This document shows, piece after piece, positions 1 through 12,400 of a DNA stretch of 64,000 bases. Positions within the stretch are counted from its first letter, which is position 1. Each line of letters opens with the position of its first letter. The stretch lies in contig MEDY01000026.1 of the NCBI GenBank assembly GCA_001724265.1, forward strand, positions 1 through 64,000, given 5' to 3'. Position numbers and translations under genes: made by a program. The notes under the pieces are model-generated. The model saw only the letters and a program-made list of their open reading frames with translations. It ran no database searches and was not told the DNA's origin. The DNA comes from Rhizaria sp. SCN 62-66. Taxonomy: Eukaryota > Rhizaria, unplaced.

Positions 1-88
<88 letters not shown>
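1..88. repeat. (TTG)n microsatellite at the window edge
   Basis: An almost perfect TTG/CAA trinucleotide tract of about 29 units opens the window. On the minus strand it would read poly-Gln, poly-Asn or poly-Thr depending on frame, but the Gln frame is preceded at once by TAA. I see no gene that clearly includes it. It could be intergenic or belong to a gene beyond the left edge. Confidence 0.9.
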
Positions 89-141
89 ATGATAATACTA
101 GCATCAGCGCAATGTAAGAAAAGAAACATTGCAGCATGATC

Positions 142-251
142 TTAATAATCAAAGTAGTCTTTCTCTTCCTCTTCATCGTCATTGTCATCGTATTCTTCAT
201 CTTCCCATTCCCCGTCACTAATCTGCGCCAATTTGCCTGTAGCTGCGCAAC
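142..251 (-). CDS. possible terminal exon with an acidic C-terminus (unrecognised)
   Basis: Read on the minus strand from 251, this stretch gives about 36 residues ending in a strongly acidic tail (Gly-Glu-Trp-Glu-Asp, then Asp/Glu runs, Lys-Asp-Tyr-Phe-Asp-Tyr) and a TAA at 142-144. A CAG acceptor precedes it at 252-254. A good donor of the local type, GTACGT, lies upstream at 431-430, preceded by a short stretch that may be a small exon (about 432-459). An ATG near 449 opens a six-codon frame, but that frame reaches the donor in the wrong phase. I could not build a complete model. It may be a small separate gene just downstream of the 589-8143 gene, an alternative last exon of it, or chance. 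The acidic composition is the only positive sign. Confidence 0.3.
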
Positions 252-588
252 CTGTGTTTTGGTCACCCGGTCACAGTGTCATGGTCACCAACTATGGCAA
301 AGAAACAAAGAGTGACTACTTGCACTTGTTGACTAAATTGGTCGTAGTCGTTCGAACAACAATGAATAATGGATTCATAGTTAATTGACTTCTAGTTTAT
401 GCGAGGGGGGAGGGCGCTTTATAATACGTACCACGGTTACAGTAGCCATCAGATAAAGCTGTATTAAGGTCTTAATCACACTAAGTATCAAAACTATATA
501 GATTTGTGCTCTTTCTTATTTCATTTGAAGTGAGTAGCTCACAAAAAAACGACGAGCAGCATGATGTTGTTGGTCACTGTTCCAAACA

Positions 589-3500
589 TCACATTTCCCT
601 CCTTCGCTGCAACTCTTGCTTTCGTGCACGCCACATGCACATCCCCACTGCGGCTGCTAACATGGCCGCTAGTAAGCCTAGCGCCCAGATCAACGCACCG
701 AGATCCCGGTCACTCTCCTCCACAGCTGAAGAAGAGCTTTCGCGACTGCCAGAGTCGAGGATCAGAGTCGGCCACGATGATGAAAGCGACAGCAACGCCG
801 AGGCTGGCACATTGCCGGCGCTCTCAACTATAGCGGCAGCACCGTTGCGGTCAGCAGCAGTGGCTGGGAAGGGCGGGAGCGTGACGAGACCAACTAGATC
901 AGCAGGCAAATCACACCACGCATTAGAATCTGTGACTCCTGTCGGCATCACACCCGCAGCCGTCGCAGCGGCCTCCCGCGCCTCTGTCTCAACCGCAACA
1001 GCCGCCCTGCTGTCATATCCTGCGACTGAGTGCAGATTTGATGACATAGCAACCGCTGACGCCCGCAGCGCCAAACACTCCGCGCCCGACAGTCGCTGCA
1101 GTGCCCGGCGCGCGGCAGTGTCGTATTCGCCCAGCAGCACCGCCAGCGGCAGCCGCGCCGCCAGCGCTGCGGCCAGCGCAGGCACTGTGGGCGCGGCAGC
1201 GGAGACAGCGCTCATCGTCGTCGTAAAGGTCGAGGAGCAAGATTCGGCGCTCATTAGCGCACTCGCAGTATTAGCTGTATCCACGCTCACTGTTGCGGTT
1301 TCAAGACCAGCAGCACCAGTATTTTGAGGAGTAATAAGGTCGATCACGCGTCTTGGCGGGGCGTGCAGAGGGTAACTGACGATGAGCTCACCACTATACT
1401 CGCTATTGTCACTCACTTTGTCATTGTTCATACCAGTGTAAGTGTTAGCATCGGCGTTGACAGCGGGTGTCTTTGTGAAGACCATTCCATGTGCAGCAAG
1501 TGCAATATGCCACGCTCCTTCCCACGCAGCCTTTGCTTCCACAGAGCCCTTTACGTCACTGCGCGACAGCAAACTTACATCGATTTTTGATCCACCGAGG
1601 CGAGAGCGAGCGTTAACACTTGTGGAACTGTAATAGGGCTCAACGCGCGCAGATGCAGAGGCGCAAGCCCCAGTGCACACACCCAGCGCTGCTGCTAACG
1701 ACAATGCGTGCGAAGCTGTTGACTCCGACTTACGCTCGCGGTCACTCTCGTCACCGCGACCGTTGAAAGTGTGGCTTTGAATAGCTGTTGCAAGAAGACT
1801 GTTGTAGGCGTCGCCAGACAAAGCGCCCCCGCGCAGGACGTCAAGCGCAGCGCCCCACAGACCGCCATTAGGATGCTTGTTCGCGTGACCGTAAGCGGCA
1901 GCAATATGAGCATCCCTCGGATCAAGCCTAAATAATCGCACAAAAAAAGAAGAAACTTGCGTGAGTGAAGCCATTAAATCAACAGACGACATATTCCGTA
2001 TCAATTCAAATATCAGTTTCTTCGTACCTCGATAGGATTGCGCCGAGAGCAGCACCAGGCTCTCCCCAGAGCGTGACCGCGGCAGCCGCAGCGCCGGCGC
2101 CCGCAGCAGCCGGCCAAGCAGCAGAGGCTGCGGGCGCTGCTGCGGCTGCGGACGCTGCGGGCGCAACAACTGTGGCCGCAGCAAGGGGCAATATCGTCCA
2201 TTGTGGCAGAGTGACAACGTGGCGAGAGAGCGACATCACTGGCAGATTCCCGTTCTCATTGCAAAGACGCCCCGGTGTTTGCATCAGAACACTCGCTTGA
2301 CCCGCTCGAAGCAAGGTATCGCTATATTGCGCGTTCGTAGCGGTGCAACGAGCCGACCACGTTTTGACCGTGACGGCGACGGGGACCGTGGTGAGCAAAA
2401 CGACGGAGCCCTCGGCCGCAGAGCCCGCCAAGTCAGCGGTTGGGTGCTGTTGCGCCCACTGCAAAAAGCTCACGGGGCCGTGCGAGGCGAGATACCCACC
2501 AGCGCCCTGCAAAGAGGTGTTGCGGCTGTGTAGGTATCGTTCGGCAAGAGAACTAAGCAAGTCGGCACTGAGATCGTCGTTTTGCGTCGATGTAGTGTTT
2601 GCGGCACGAGTGGTGCTGGCTTTGATGTTAGTTTGTGCGGGCATGTTAGACAAGGCGTTGCTAAGACTGGCAGCAATCGTCGCGTAGTCATCGTTTCTAC
2701 TCTTCGAATCATCGCCTTTATCAGGGTGACTGTGATCAGCATTGCCGTCATTGCGGCGGCGCGCCCTCGTGTTGTGGCCGATGACTGTGAGCAGCCTGCA
2801 GTGCATCAGCACCTTGGCGCTGGCCTCGTCAAGCTCAGCGTCGGCCGCCGCATACTCACGGAGCAGACTACGCAAGTACTGCGGCGGCGCACCCTCGCGC
2901 AGCACAGCCTCGCGCTGCCGCTGCTGCTGGCGCTGGAACTGGCGCAGGCGCCGCGCAAACTGCAGTTGTTCGCGCTGCTCTCGCGCCGCCGTCGCAGCCT
3001 GACGCCGCCGCAACTGGGCGCGCGACGACGAGTCGCCGTCGACAGCTTGCTCTTCTTCATTCGCAGTGGTACTATCGTCAGCAAGATCAGTATCAGCGCC
3101 ATCATCGCTTCGTTCGTTGTCATCGTTGCTGTCGCCAACGCGGCTTCGAGCGTTCGCGGCCCATATCGGCAGTAGGATATCGTCGGTCATGCCAGGCACC
3201 ACGGTCAGCGTTGTCGGCGCGTGCACAACAAAACTCATCCACTCACCCTCAGTGTAATCATCATTTGCAGCACTATAATTGCCATTGACATCGTTGCTTG
3301 CGTTCCTGTTCTTGCTTTGCTTCTGCACGCGCATCGCCGTGGCCGCGTGCACGTTGCGCATCTCCCACCGCGCGCCGACCGCCGCCCTCTCGAGCGCGTC
3401 CCAGCACGCGCCCCACCGGCCCGCGCGCGCCGCGGCCAGCCCGCGCAGGCGCGCCGCCTTGTACCCGCGCGCGCGCGCGTCGCCGAGCCGCAGCGGCCAC

Positions 3501-6500
3501 AGCGCGTCCGCCTCCGTCGCCGCGGGCTGCGAGCCGGCCGCCGCGCCGCCCGCGGAGAGCGCGCCCGCGTGCGCGCCGCCGCCCAACGCCGACGCGAAGA
3601 GCGACGGCTGCGGCGACGGGGCCGCGGGTGACGTCGTCAGCGTTCGGCCGCGCACGCGCTCGACGATTTTCTCAGTATCGCTCACAGTCGCAGTCCCGCG
3701 CTGCTTCTTGCGGTTGACGTAGCGCGTGACCGTGCGCGTCCATGCGACCTGCGTGGGCGCGGGCAGCCGCGCCGCGTCGTCCGCCGTGCGCGCCCAGTCG
3801 AACGCGGCCGCCCACATGCCCTGCAGCGCCGCTGCGTCGGCAAGCGCGAGCGCGACCGTGACGGCGCCGCGGTTGTGGTCCCAGGCCAGCAGCAGCGCGT
3901 CGATGAGCGCGCGCGGCGGCGAGTCGAGCCGCAGCTCGCTCATGGCGCCCAGCAGCCCCGCGGCTGCGAGCTGCGGCGGCCACGACGAGCGCGCGCGCAG
4001 CAGCGCCCACGCGCGCGCCGACTGCGCAAACAGTCCATGCGACATAAGTGCGACGGCGTATTCGGAGATAAACGGGAGCGACGCCACGCCGGCGGCCAGG
4101 GCAGCGCCGTCGCCCCCGTGGTCGTGGTCATGCTCGCTGCTGCCGGCTGCGGCCGCCGCGGCGGCAACGGCGGCCGCGGCGGCCGCGGCTGCCTGGGCGG
4201 CGGCGTCGGTCGGCGAGACGCCTGCGAAGGCCCCGCGCCGGCGGCTGTGGGCCGTCAGCGGGGGCTCCGGGAGCTCGTCCAGATCTTCGCTGAAAGTAAG
4301 CCGCGTGACCGTGCGCAGCGAGTGGCGTGCGCGCACGGCGACCACGGTCAGCCACGGCCACTGCACGGTGTTTGCGAGCAAACCAACGCGATTCTCAGTC
4401 TCATCACCACGGTCATTAGCAACACTGCTTGAAGCTGCAGGGTGACACGCGGCAGCGTGGCGGCGGCAAAACGCGACCGCAGCGGCGACCGCGACAGCTG
4501 CAGCCTCCGCCGCGTCTGCGCCCGCAATAGCCAGCGTTCCCGGCGCACCTGCGTACGCCGCGGCGGGCGCGACGGTGACTGGCGAGTCCAACGGCGCGGT
4601 GCGTGTGATGGCGCGGCCGTCAGGCGGTAACAGAGAGAAAGACGGCAGTGGCAGACCGAGCGACACAGTCACTGAGCGCACCGGCAACGCAGTATGCGTA
4701 GTGGTGGCATTGCTGCTCTTGCTCTTGCTGTTCTTGTTGGCGTTTGAGTTCGGGGAGAGCGGCATGGAAGCGGGCACGTGCCAGCTCCACGCCGTGCGCG
4801 CGACCCGCCGGTGCGTCACAGTCGCGGCCTGCGGACACCGCAGCGTGAACAGCGGCGGGACGCCTCCGTCGTGTTCTGCGCGGTGACGCAGCGCAACTGC
4901 AACATCGTCGCTACCACTTTCATTGCCCTCAACCGCACTCGCGCGGTCAGTTGCGCGGCTTGACTTCGCCGCTGTGGAGCCGGCGTCAGCGGTCATGAGC
5001 ACGAGAGGGTCCACAGTGCACATCTCGAGCGCGACGGCACCGTGGCCGACGCCCCAGCCGCGCCGCAGCCGCCGCAGGTGCGCGCGCAGCACGCCGCCGT
5101 TCGCCACGGTCTCGGCAAAAGACGACGAGAGCGCGGACCGCAGCAGCGCGCTCGCTCGCACTAAGGGAGTATTTGCAGCAGCTGCAGTGCCATTGTTTGC
5201 CTTGTGTGCAGTAGTTGAAAGATGCGAATACAGTCGCTCCAGCGCGCGCAGCGACCCGTCTTTGCGGTCGAGATTGCGACTGCTACGAGAGTTATCGTTG
5301 CCATTGTTATGATTCACGGTCACCGTGGCCGTGAGTGGCGTGCGGTGGCCGGGGCTCGCCCCCAGCGCCGCCGCCGCCGAGGCGCCCGCGCCTGCGCCGC
5401 CGCCGCCGCTGCCGCCGGCGACCGTGGCCAGCGACGCGTCTGCGTACGGGTCGTACGCGGCGCTGCGCAGCCACGTGCCCGTGGCGTCCAGGGCAAGGGT
5501 GAACACAGGCGCGAGTAGGGCCTGGGACCGAAAAAAGGGCCGGGACAGCGCGGCGGCGAGCGGCAGCGGCGGGCGCGGGAGTAAGCGCGCGAGCGCGGGC
5601 AGAGAGCGCGCGGACAGGCCAGAGGCTGTGCAGTTTGACACACTGGTTTTGCTAGATTTAGCGGTGCTTGTTGGTGCCAGTGGCGGTGAGCAGGTGGAGG
5701 AGAGGTGCGAAAGCAGAGGCAGCGCAAATTCGTGGGGAATCTCCCAGAATGAGGGGAACTTTGAGGCAAAACGCGTGAAAAACGCCTCTGCACGCGCCTG
5801 CCATTGCGCACCGCGGGGGCTCACAGTCACGCGCTCACTCACAGTGTTGTGCTTTGCCGACTGCTGTTGCTGCTATTGTTGTTGCTCGGCATTCTGCTGC
5901 TTAGCATTGGGTTTCAGGCCAGAAGCACTTAGAGCGTCGCTGTGCGAGTGCAAGTGCAGCGCTGTGAGCGTGGTGCGAGTGACCGTGAGCACGCCACGGG
6001 CCGACACACCCCACTGCTGCTCCCAGCCAAGGCTCGCCACAGCCACAAAACCGGTGGGAACAGTGCTCGCGCCGTCAGACTTAGCGTTCGCGCGTGTGTT
6101 GTTGAGAACGTTTTGGCTTTGGAGCGAGAGTGTGTACGCCTCCCCAGAGTGGGTGTGCCACAGCCTGTTGTCAAGCAGTAGCGTTGTCGTCGCAGCTTCA
6201 GTCTCAGCCTCAGTGCCGCCACCAGCACGCTGCGCGCGCTTGCGCTGGGCAGTGCCGGTGGGCGGCGGCGCGGAGACTGGGGCGGGTGCGGTCAGCGAAT
6301 GGATGCGCATATAGCCTTGGAGGAACACTAAAAGTTCGGGACTCGGGCTAATATAGTAAAAGAAAGACAAATTTGTTGCGTTCAGAGTCGATGCTTAATT
6401 GTAGTTAAGAGAAATATAATATTGTAAATGCGAGGTGTTTAAGACGTACTCGTAAACATCGATGGCGAAGCAGTCCGCTGCTTTGGCTGCCGCGGCAAGC

Positions 6501-8143
6501 ACCGTGGCCGCCTCCGCCGCCGATGAGCCTTGAAACGCGCTGGCGTCGGGCGGCAACGAGCCTGTGAGCGCGCCGCCCTCGAAGGCAACGGCGGCGCAGA
6601 GCAAAGGCGCGTCGGGGGCGACCGTCACTGAGACGGAGTGACCGTGAGCAGACACCGTCGCGGCAGCGCCCCCACCGGCGCCAGCGGAAGAGTCGGCACT
6701 TGAATCAGGGTCAGAGAGAGGGGGTTGGCTCTCGTTGTTATGCCCGCGGCTGCGGTGACTATGCGCGCCATTCTCACCTTCACTGCCGCCGTGCCCGGGC
6801 TCTGAGTGACTGTGTGCAGAAGAGTGTTCGTGGTCGTCCTCATCGTGACCGGGAGCGTCATGATCGTGGCCATGGCCATGGCCATGGCCGTGATCGTGGC
6901 CGTGGCCGTGGGCAGCGCCGAGCTCTTGTCGCCACAGCCCGTCCCGACTCCACGCCACAGTGTCGATGACATTTTTAGGAACCATGACCTTCGCAGCCAT
7001 CCCTTGAGGATCACGCCTAACATCGTCTTTGTTCTTATTAGTGTTACTAGCCCCGAATAACCGCATTGCGCTGATCTTGCGCGCCTCTGCCGCGGCCAAG
7101 TTCGCACTGACAGCGGCATTAACCGCGCTCGCCGCGGCAGCAGGGCCGTAGCTGCTCACAGCTGCCTCAGCCGCGGCCGCCACCGCACCTGCCTCCGCCT
7201 CCGCCTCGACCGCAGCGGCTGTAGCGGCGACGGCGGGCATGTAGTAAACCGCGATCGCATCCGGTTGGCCGCAGCGGCGGCGGCGCAGCGGGCGCGCGCG
7301 CACGGGCGACTGCGCGCCCTTGGCCGCGGCCCAGGAGTCGAAGTTAGGCCGCGTCGACCAGGAGGTGGAGAGGTCGGCGAACGCGTTGAGAAGAGATGTA
7401 AACAAGGACGGATGATGACCGTTGTCAGTTGCTTCAGTGACAAAGTGGTACGTCTCCGCGTCAGTGTTCTCGTTGGGGAAAAGAGAGTCGTCGTCAGTAT
7501 CACCGTACAGTTCGATGTCATCTTCGCCATTTACAGCATCATTAGCATCGGTATTGTCGTTGTTTGGAGAGCGCAAACGGGGCCGCGGGTCACCGGCACA
7601 GGGCGCGTCGCAAGCCGAGGGCGCAATCGCGGTGGAAAACGCCGGGTCGGGCCCCGGGGCGGCGCCGCACACGCACGCGTTGCCGGCGTGAACACCGGCC
7701 CAGGGCAGCGCGAGCGCGGCACAGAAGCGGCCACAGCGCGCGAGCGTCAGCTGCGGCTGCGGGCCCGAGTGCGCGAGCGACAGCGGGAGCTGGTGGGGAA
7801 GCGCGGAAGGGTCGACGGAGAGACATGAACGAAAGAAGAGACGCGGGAGCGGTGTTGCCGTTGCTGTTGTCTTTGATGATGCAGCGAGGGTACTTGCTGA
7901 CTCCCACCAGGGCTTGGGAAGGGATACAGGAACGGGTGAGGCAAGTGACGCAAAGCTTAGAGTAAAACGCTCCGGGATAATTTCGCCAGAGTGTGCTTCA
8001 GCAAAATAAATCCATTGTGTAAGCAGGAGCACAGCGAATGCGAATGCTCCGAACAAGTTGCAATGGTTGGATGGTGCGGGCGCGGAAACGGGCTACTGTG
8101 AGGAGTGATTTGACACCGCCATCGTGCTTAGCATAATGCGCAT
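589..8143 (-). CDS. large type I membrane or secretory-pathway protein with a WSC-like segment (unrecognised)
   Basis: Three exons (8143-6450, 6347-2028, 1927-589) join in phase to about 2,450 residues. Introns are 102 and 100 nt with donors GTACGT and GTACGA and TAG acceptors. The N-terminus carries a hydrophobic stretch (about residues 30-47) like a signal peptide. Then comes a Cys segment (about 107-300) resembling a WSC carbohydrate-binding domain: CGRFCA-like and CVCG spacing, a C..PC.GD motif, and a final CGQPDAIAVYY, with an acidic insert. A His-Gly-Asp run follows, then a long Ala-rich region with helical, TPR-like stretches. A membrane segment lies near the C-terminus (about 2415-2437) with a short basic tail. 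Two in-frame TAG codons (residues 17 and 723) are read as Gln. Both ATG candidates (8143, 8122) lie upstream of the first TAG, and no ATG lies between it and the hydrophobic stretch. Stop is TGA. The WSC call is tentative. Confidence 0.75.
5873..5875 (-). other. in-frame TAG inside a Gln run (residue 723 of the 589-8143 gene)
   Basis: The TAG is flanked by three CAA codons upstream and CAG CAA CAG CAG downstream, all in one frame. That frame continues for more than 1,250 codons to a well-formed splice donor at 2027. Confidence 0.9.
6862..6911. repeat. hexanucleotide repeat encoding a His-Gly/Asp run
   Basis: Imperfect GCCATG/GCCGTG hexamers. On the minus strand they encode alternating His-Gly and His-Asp inside the 589-8143 protein, followed by further scattered His. 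Such runs bind divalent metals in other protein families; that role here is inference. Confidence 0.8.
8093..8095 (-). other. in-frame TAG read as Gln (residue 17 of the 589-8143 gene)
   Basis: The frame encoding the signal-peptide-like segment has no ATG after this TAG before the hydrophobic core. ATG codons at 8143 and 8122 lie upstream in the same frame. The codon before TAG is CAG, so the local reading would be Ser-Ser-Gln-Gln-Pro. Confidence 0.75.
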
Positions 8144-9478
8144 ATGCGCGGCGTTAACTTCCGCCAAGGAGCGGGGTCAGTGTCAGCTCGGTACACGTTT
8201 TAGATACTGATGGGTATGTTGCGGTACTTCGGTGGTTCCAGTGATGACGGCAACAGGCCTGCGTGAATAAGAGTGTGATTAGTGATTGTAGATGTGAGTT
8301 ATAGAGTATATTATTTCAAAAATTATTCCTATTTAACAAATAAATTCCGTTGATACTAAGAGAAATTAAATTGACGATCAAATTCGCATCATACAATGGG
8401 TCAAAGTTCAAGCCTTGTCGTCGGTCATCAGACGCATTTGACTCTCACCAGTCACGTAAAGCATGTTGTTATCTTTTCAAGTTACTTTCATCAAGATATT
8501 ATGAGGGCAACAGATAAAGGAACTCAATTGTATTCTTAATACACACAATATACTAATATTTCGTGACGAAAGCAACATATTCACATTTCTTCTCGCATCC
8601 TTTCATTTCAGTTCTCGCTTGTTACACATGTTACGTTTTGTGTTTAAGATGAAGTTGTGATTGCCACTCAAAGCCAATACCTCTCACGCCTTGGCAATTT
8701 TTTCGCTGCATGAGAGTGATAATGCGTGGTTAAATAAGTGACATCTTTCTGAATGTCGTGTCGTTGTTTTTAAGAGTGCGTTTACAGTCATCACCCCAAG
8801 CATGAGTGTTTACAATGTGAGTGTGTGTCCGGCGTTTCGGGTGAAAACATGAGACGCGCCAAAAGACAGAAACACACGCAGCAGTGACACAGACACAGAG
8901 AGTGACACGTGGGCACGAATGTATCGTTGCCGATAGAGCAACAACGCTGAGCAATAGACGAAGAAAGAGGCAGCCACGCTACCACATCGGCGGTGTGCAC
9001 AATGAGTCGCTCGCTCGCTCAGCGCAAGGAGCATCGCCAGTAGCAACCGTCACAGTGTCAGAGTAAAAGTAAGTTAAGGGAAGGTGATGTTACTCTTACA
9101 TGCAAAGTCAAATAAAGCAACGCGCACGAAAAACGACAACAACAAAAAGGAAGCAGACAGACACAAAATAGACAGACACGACAATGAAAGGGTGTGAGAA
9201 GTACTGTCGACTCACAAGCTGAAAAATTGACAAGTTAATCACGACTCAACAACGCAGATACTTAATGCGTTCAAGAGACAACATAGGCCACATATGACAT
9301 ACACAAAAACAAGGAATACCAGTCAAACCAAAGTAAGCAAATTACAAAGACAAAACAAAAAGTAATGTTCTAGAGTTTCAGGTACACTACACAAAAGTTA
9401 CAAGAAATCTCTCACAAAATATCTCTCTTTAAGTACAGACATGACAGCATTCGAGTCGGCACTGACACTCGAACGCCC
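8144..9478. other. intergenic region between two minus-strand genes
   Basis: About 1.3 kb of lower-GC sequence. The low-coordinate side should hold the promoter and 5' UTR of the 589-8143 gene; the high-coordinate side should hold the 3' UTR of the Zn2Cys6 gene. Only short ORFs with no coding character are present. I see no tRNA or repeat. Confidence 0.6.
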
Positions 9479-12400
9479 TTAGTCAGTCATGTCAACACCG
9501 CCACCGCCACCATGTGCACTCACGCTCGCATTCGCACTGGCGCTTGCGCTTCTGTTGTCTGCGCTACTAACGCCATTGGCGGCGTTGGCGCCTTCGATCT
9601 TCACAGCGACGTCGCTCGCATCCAAAGCTGCAAACGTGGCCGCGGCTGTTTCTGCGGTCACGGCGCCGGGCACGGCTGACGTGTCCACGTCCACGACTGC
9701 GCCCGCCGCTGTCGGCGCCGTCGCCGCCACCGCAGTCGCCGCCGCAGTCGGAGCTGCATTGCCACCCACACTCGCGCTGGCGCTCGCACTCAAACTGGCA
9801 CTGGCACTGGCACTTGAGCTAGAGTCACTGTGGGCGTTACCAGCGCCAGCGTTGTCGTCTGTCATAGGACTGATGCCACTGCGCTCGGCCGCCGTCGCCG
9901 TCGTAGCAGCCCCCGCAGCCCCAGCATCCGTCGCAGCGGCAGCAGCAGCTGCAGCGGCCGCAGCGGCTTCCTGCCTCTGCTGACGGCGCTGCCGCTTCTG
10001 CAGCTGCAGCTGCTGCTCGCGCTCCTGCTCCTGGCGCTGCTGCTGCGCCCACAGCGAGTGGTCCGTCTCGACGTGCGGAACGAAGTGGGAGCGCACGTGA
10101 GGCCGCTGCACGAGCGGCGTCGGGTACGCCGGGTTCGGGTCGCTGGGGTCCGTGTCGAGCTTGAAGTACGACACTATTAGCACGGGCAGCCCCGCCGAGG
10201 AGAAGTCGATCGCGCCGCTGCCGCCGTCCCTACCGCCGCCCGCCGCCGCCGCCGCCGCCTCTGCGCCGGAGCCCGCGGCGGCGTCGGCGGTGCGGCGCGG
10301 CGGCACGTAGTCGAGCCCCAGCCCGTTGCGCGCCGCGACCGGGTCCGAGAGGCGCACGTCCTCTTCCAGAGAGGAGAAGACCAGGTTCTGTGTCTCCAGG
10401 AGGTTCATGCGCTCGCCCTGCGCGTTGACCAGCGCCGTGCGCAGAGACATGTGCGACGAACCAAGGAAGCACGCCTAAACGATATAAAAAAAACAACAAA
10501 ATATGATTGTTAGTGAATTAAAAAAAGAGAGTGAATCAAAACGATTAGAAGTAGAGGAAAAGTAAAGAGTATCGATAGTTGACATTGGAGCATTTTAACG
10601 TACCTGAATGAGTTTCATGTTGTTAGCGCCGTTCTCGGGCGGGTACACGCGGCCCCAGCGGTAGGCCGAGCCTGCGATATTGCTGAGCTCTTCGAACGAG
10701 TAGCCAAGCATCTCCGCCAGCTTGTGGTTGGCGTAGAACGGGCATCCGGCGGGCCGCAGCACGACGACGATGCAGCCGTATTCGTGTTCACGCAGCGACT
10801 CGCACTCAGCCACCAGGTGCGTGAGCGCGACCTGGAGCGGGTTCACCTTACCGAACGCCTTGAGCGCCGCCGCGTTGGAACTGGGGTCCGCGCTGGCGGC
10901 GCGCAGAGCCATCACGGCGGCGGGCGAGAGCTGGAGCTGCTGGCGGCGGAACTGCTCCATGAGGCGCAGCGAGTCAAGTCCGCGCGCCCAGGAGCTGGCG
11001 ATCGACGCGGCGGGCCCGATCGACCACACATCGGAGCCCATGCCGAGGTTGACCAACACCGACGACGTGAAGGACGCCGAGTTGAAGGACGGTAGCCGGA
11101 GCCGGACGCCCGAACCGCCGAGGATGACGTTGCCGATGCGCAGCGACGGCGAGAGCAGAGCGCCGTGCGACAACACTGTGCGGCCCGTGGCGTCCATGCC
11201 GAGCCCGACTCGGAGCGCGAAGTTGAAGAGCCGCGACGACGACGTCAACGACGCCGCCACTTCGGCCTCCTCTGCCTCGGCCGCGGCGGCGTCGGTCACG
11301 GCGGCCTCGGCCATGACCACCGCGGCGGCGGCCTCCGCAGTCGCCGCGTCGCCGCCCGCCGCCAGCGCCGCTGCGCGCGCGATGTCTGCGCGCGCAAGCG
11401 ACTCGGCCTTGCGCTCGGCGTGGCGTAGGAGCAGCAACCGCTCAATGCGCATCGCGGCGGCCGAGGCGTAGTACTCTGCGATCGACGCGCCGACGCAGCG
11501 CGCGACCGAGTAGTCGCCGGGGACGGCCGTGGCGGTAGGGCCCGCGGCGTAGGCCGCCTCGATGCTGCGAGGCAGCCGCACGGGCGCGGGGCCGCCCCGT
11601 TTGCCGAAGGACTTACCAGACTTGGACTTGACGCCCTTCTGTCCGTCGGTGCTGTAGCTGCGGCTGCGCGGGGACGATGATGAAGACGAAGACGCACTTG
11701 ATCTAGCGGCTTTGCCGTTGTCGTCGTCGTCGCTGTTGTCGTCGTCACCGTCGTTCATCTCACTGACGCTGGCAGCGGGCGCCGCAGAGTCAGCGCCATC
11801 AGTCGCGCTGGCACTGGCGCTGGCGCTGGCACTAGCGCTGGCACTGCTAGATGAGCTGCTGCTTGAAGAGGACTCGTAATCATGCTCTTGCTTGACACTG
11901 GCACTGGCACGAGCACGAGCGCCGCTGTCATTCTCTGCGTCAAAGTCAACCTCCGCACTGTCAGCGTAAGAGTCGTCTTCGTTGTCATCATCGTCATCTT
12001 TGCCATCGTCGTCGTCATCATCGTTGGCGCAGTGCTCAAGCCCGCAGAGGTCGTCTAGCGGCCGGTTGTCCTTGGTCAAGAGCACACGGAAGCGCGCCGT
12101 GTCGTCGGCCGGCTCCACGAGGTGCTCGATGCCGAGCAGCACCGTTGCGTTGCCGGCCGTCGACACCAGCATCAGCGCAGACGGGGATGCCGCTGCGGTC
12201 GGGGAGCCGACGACCGCTGGCGCAGGCCCCGTCGTGCTCGAAGTTGACGATGGGTTGCTTCCGCTCACGCGCACAGAGCCAGCAGCAACGGCGCTGGCCG
12301 CGGAGGCGCCAGCTGACCCAGGACCTGCGTTCACGCCCACCGTCGAGGTCGAGGTCGAGAGCGCCGCGTTGACAGCGCCCGCGCCGCCCGTTGCAGCGCC

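Noticed and set aside
589-8143. GPI transamidase subunit PIG-T as identity of the first gene
   Set aside because: A signal peptide and a C-terminal membrane segment fit, but the size, the WSC-like Cys pattern and the lack of PIG-T motifs do not.
9479-9481. UAA also being a sense codon
   Set aside because: TAA follows the PDIA6 retention signal and ends RPA1 and SKI2 at expected positions; no TAA lies inside any coding model.
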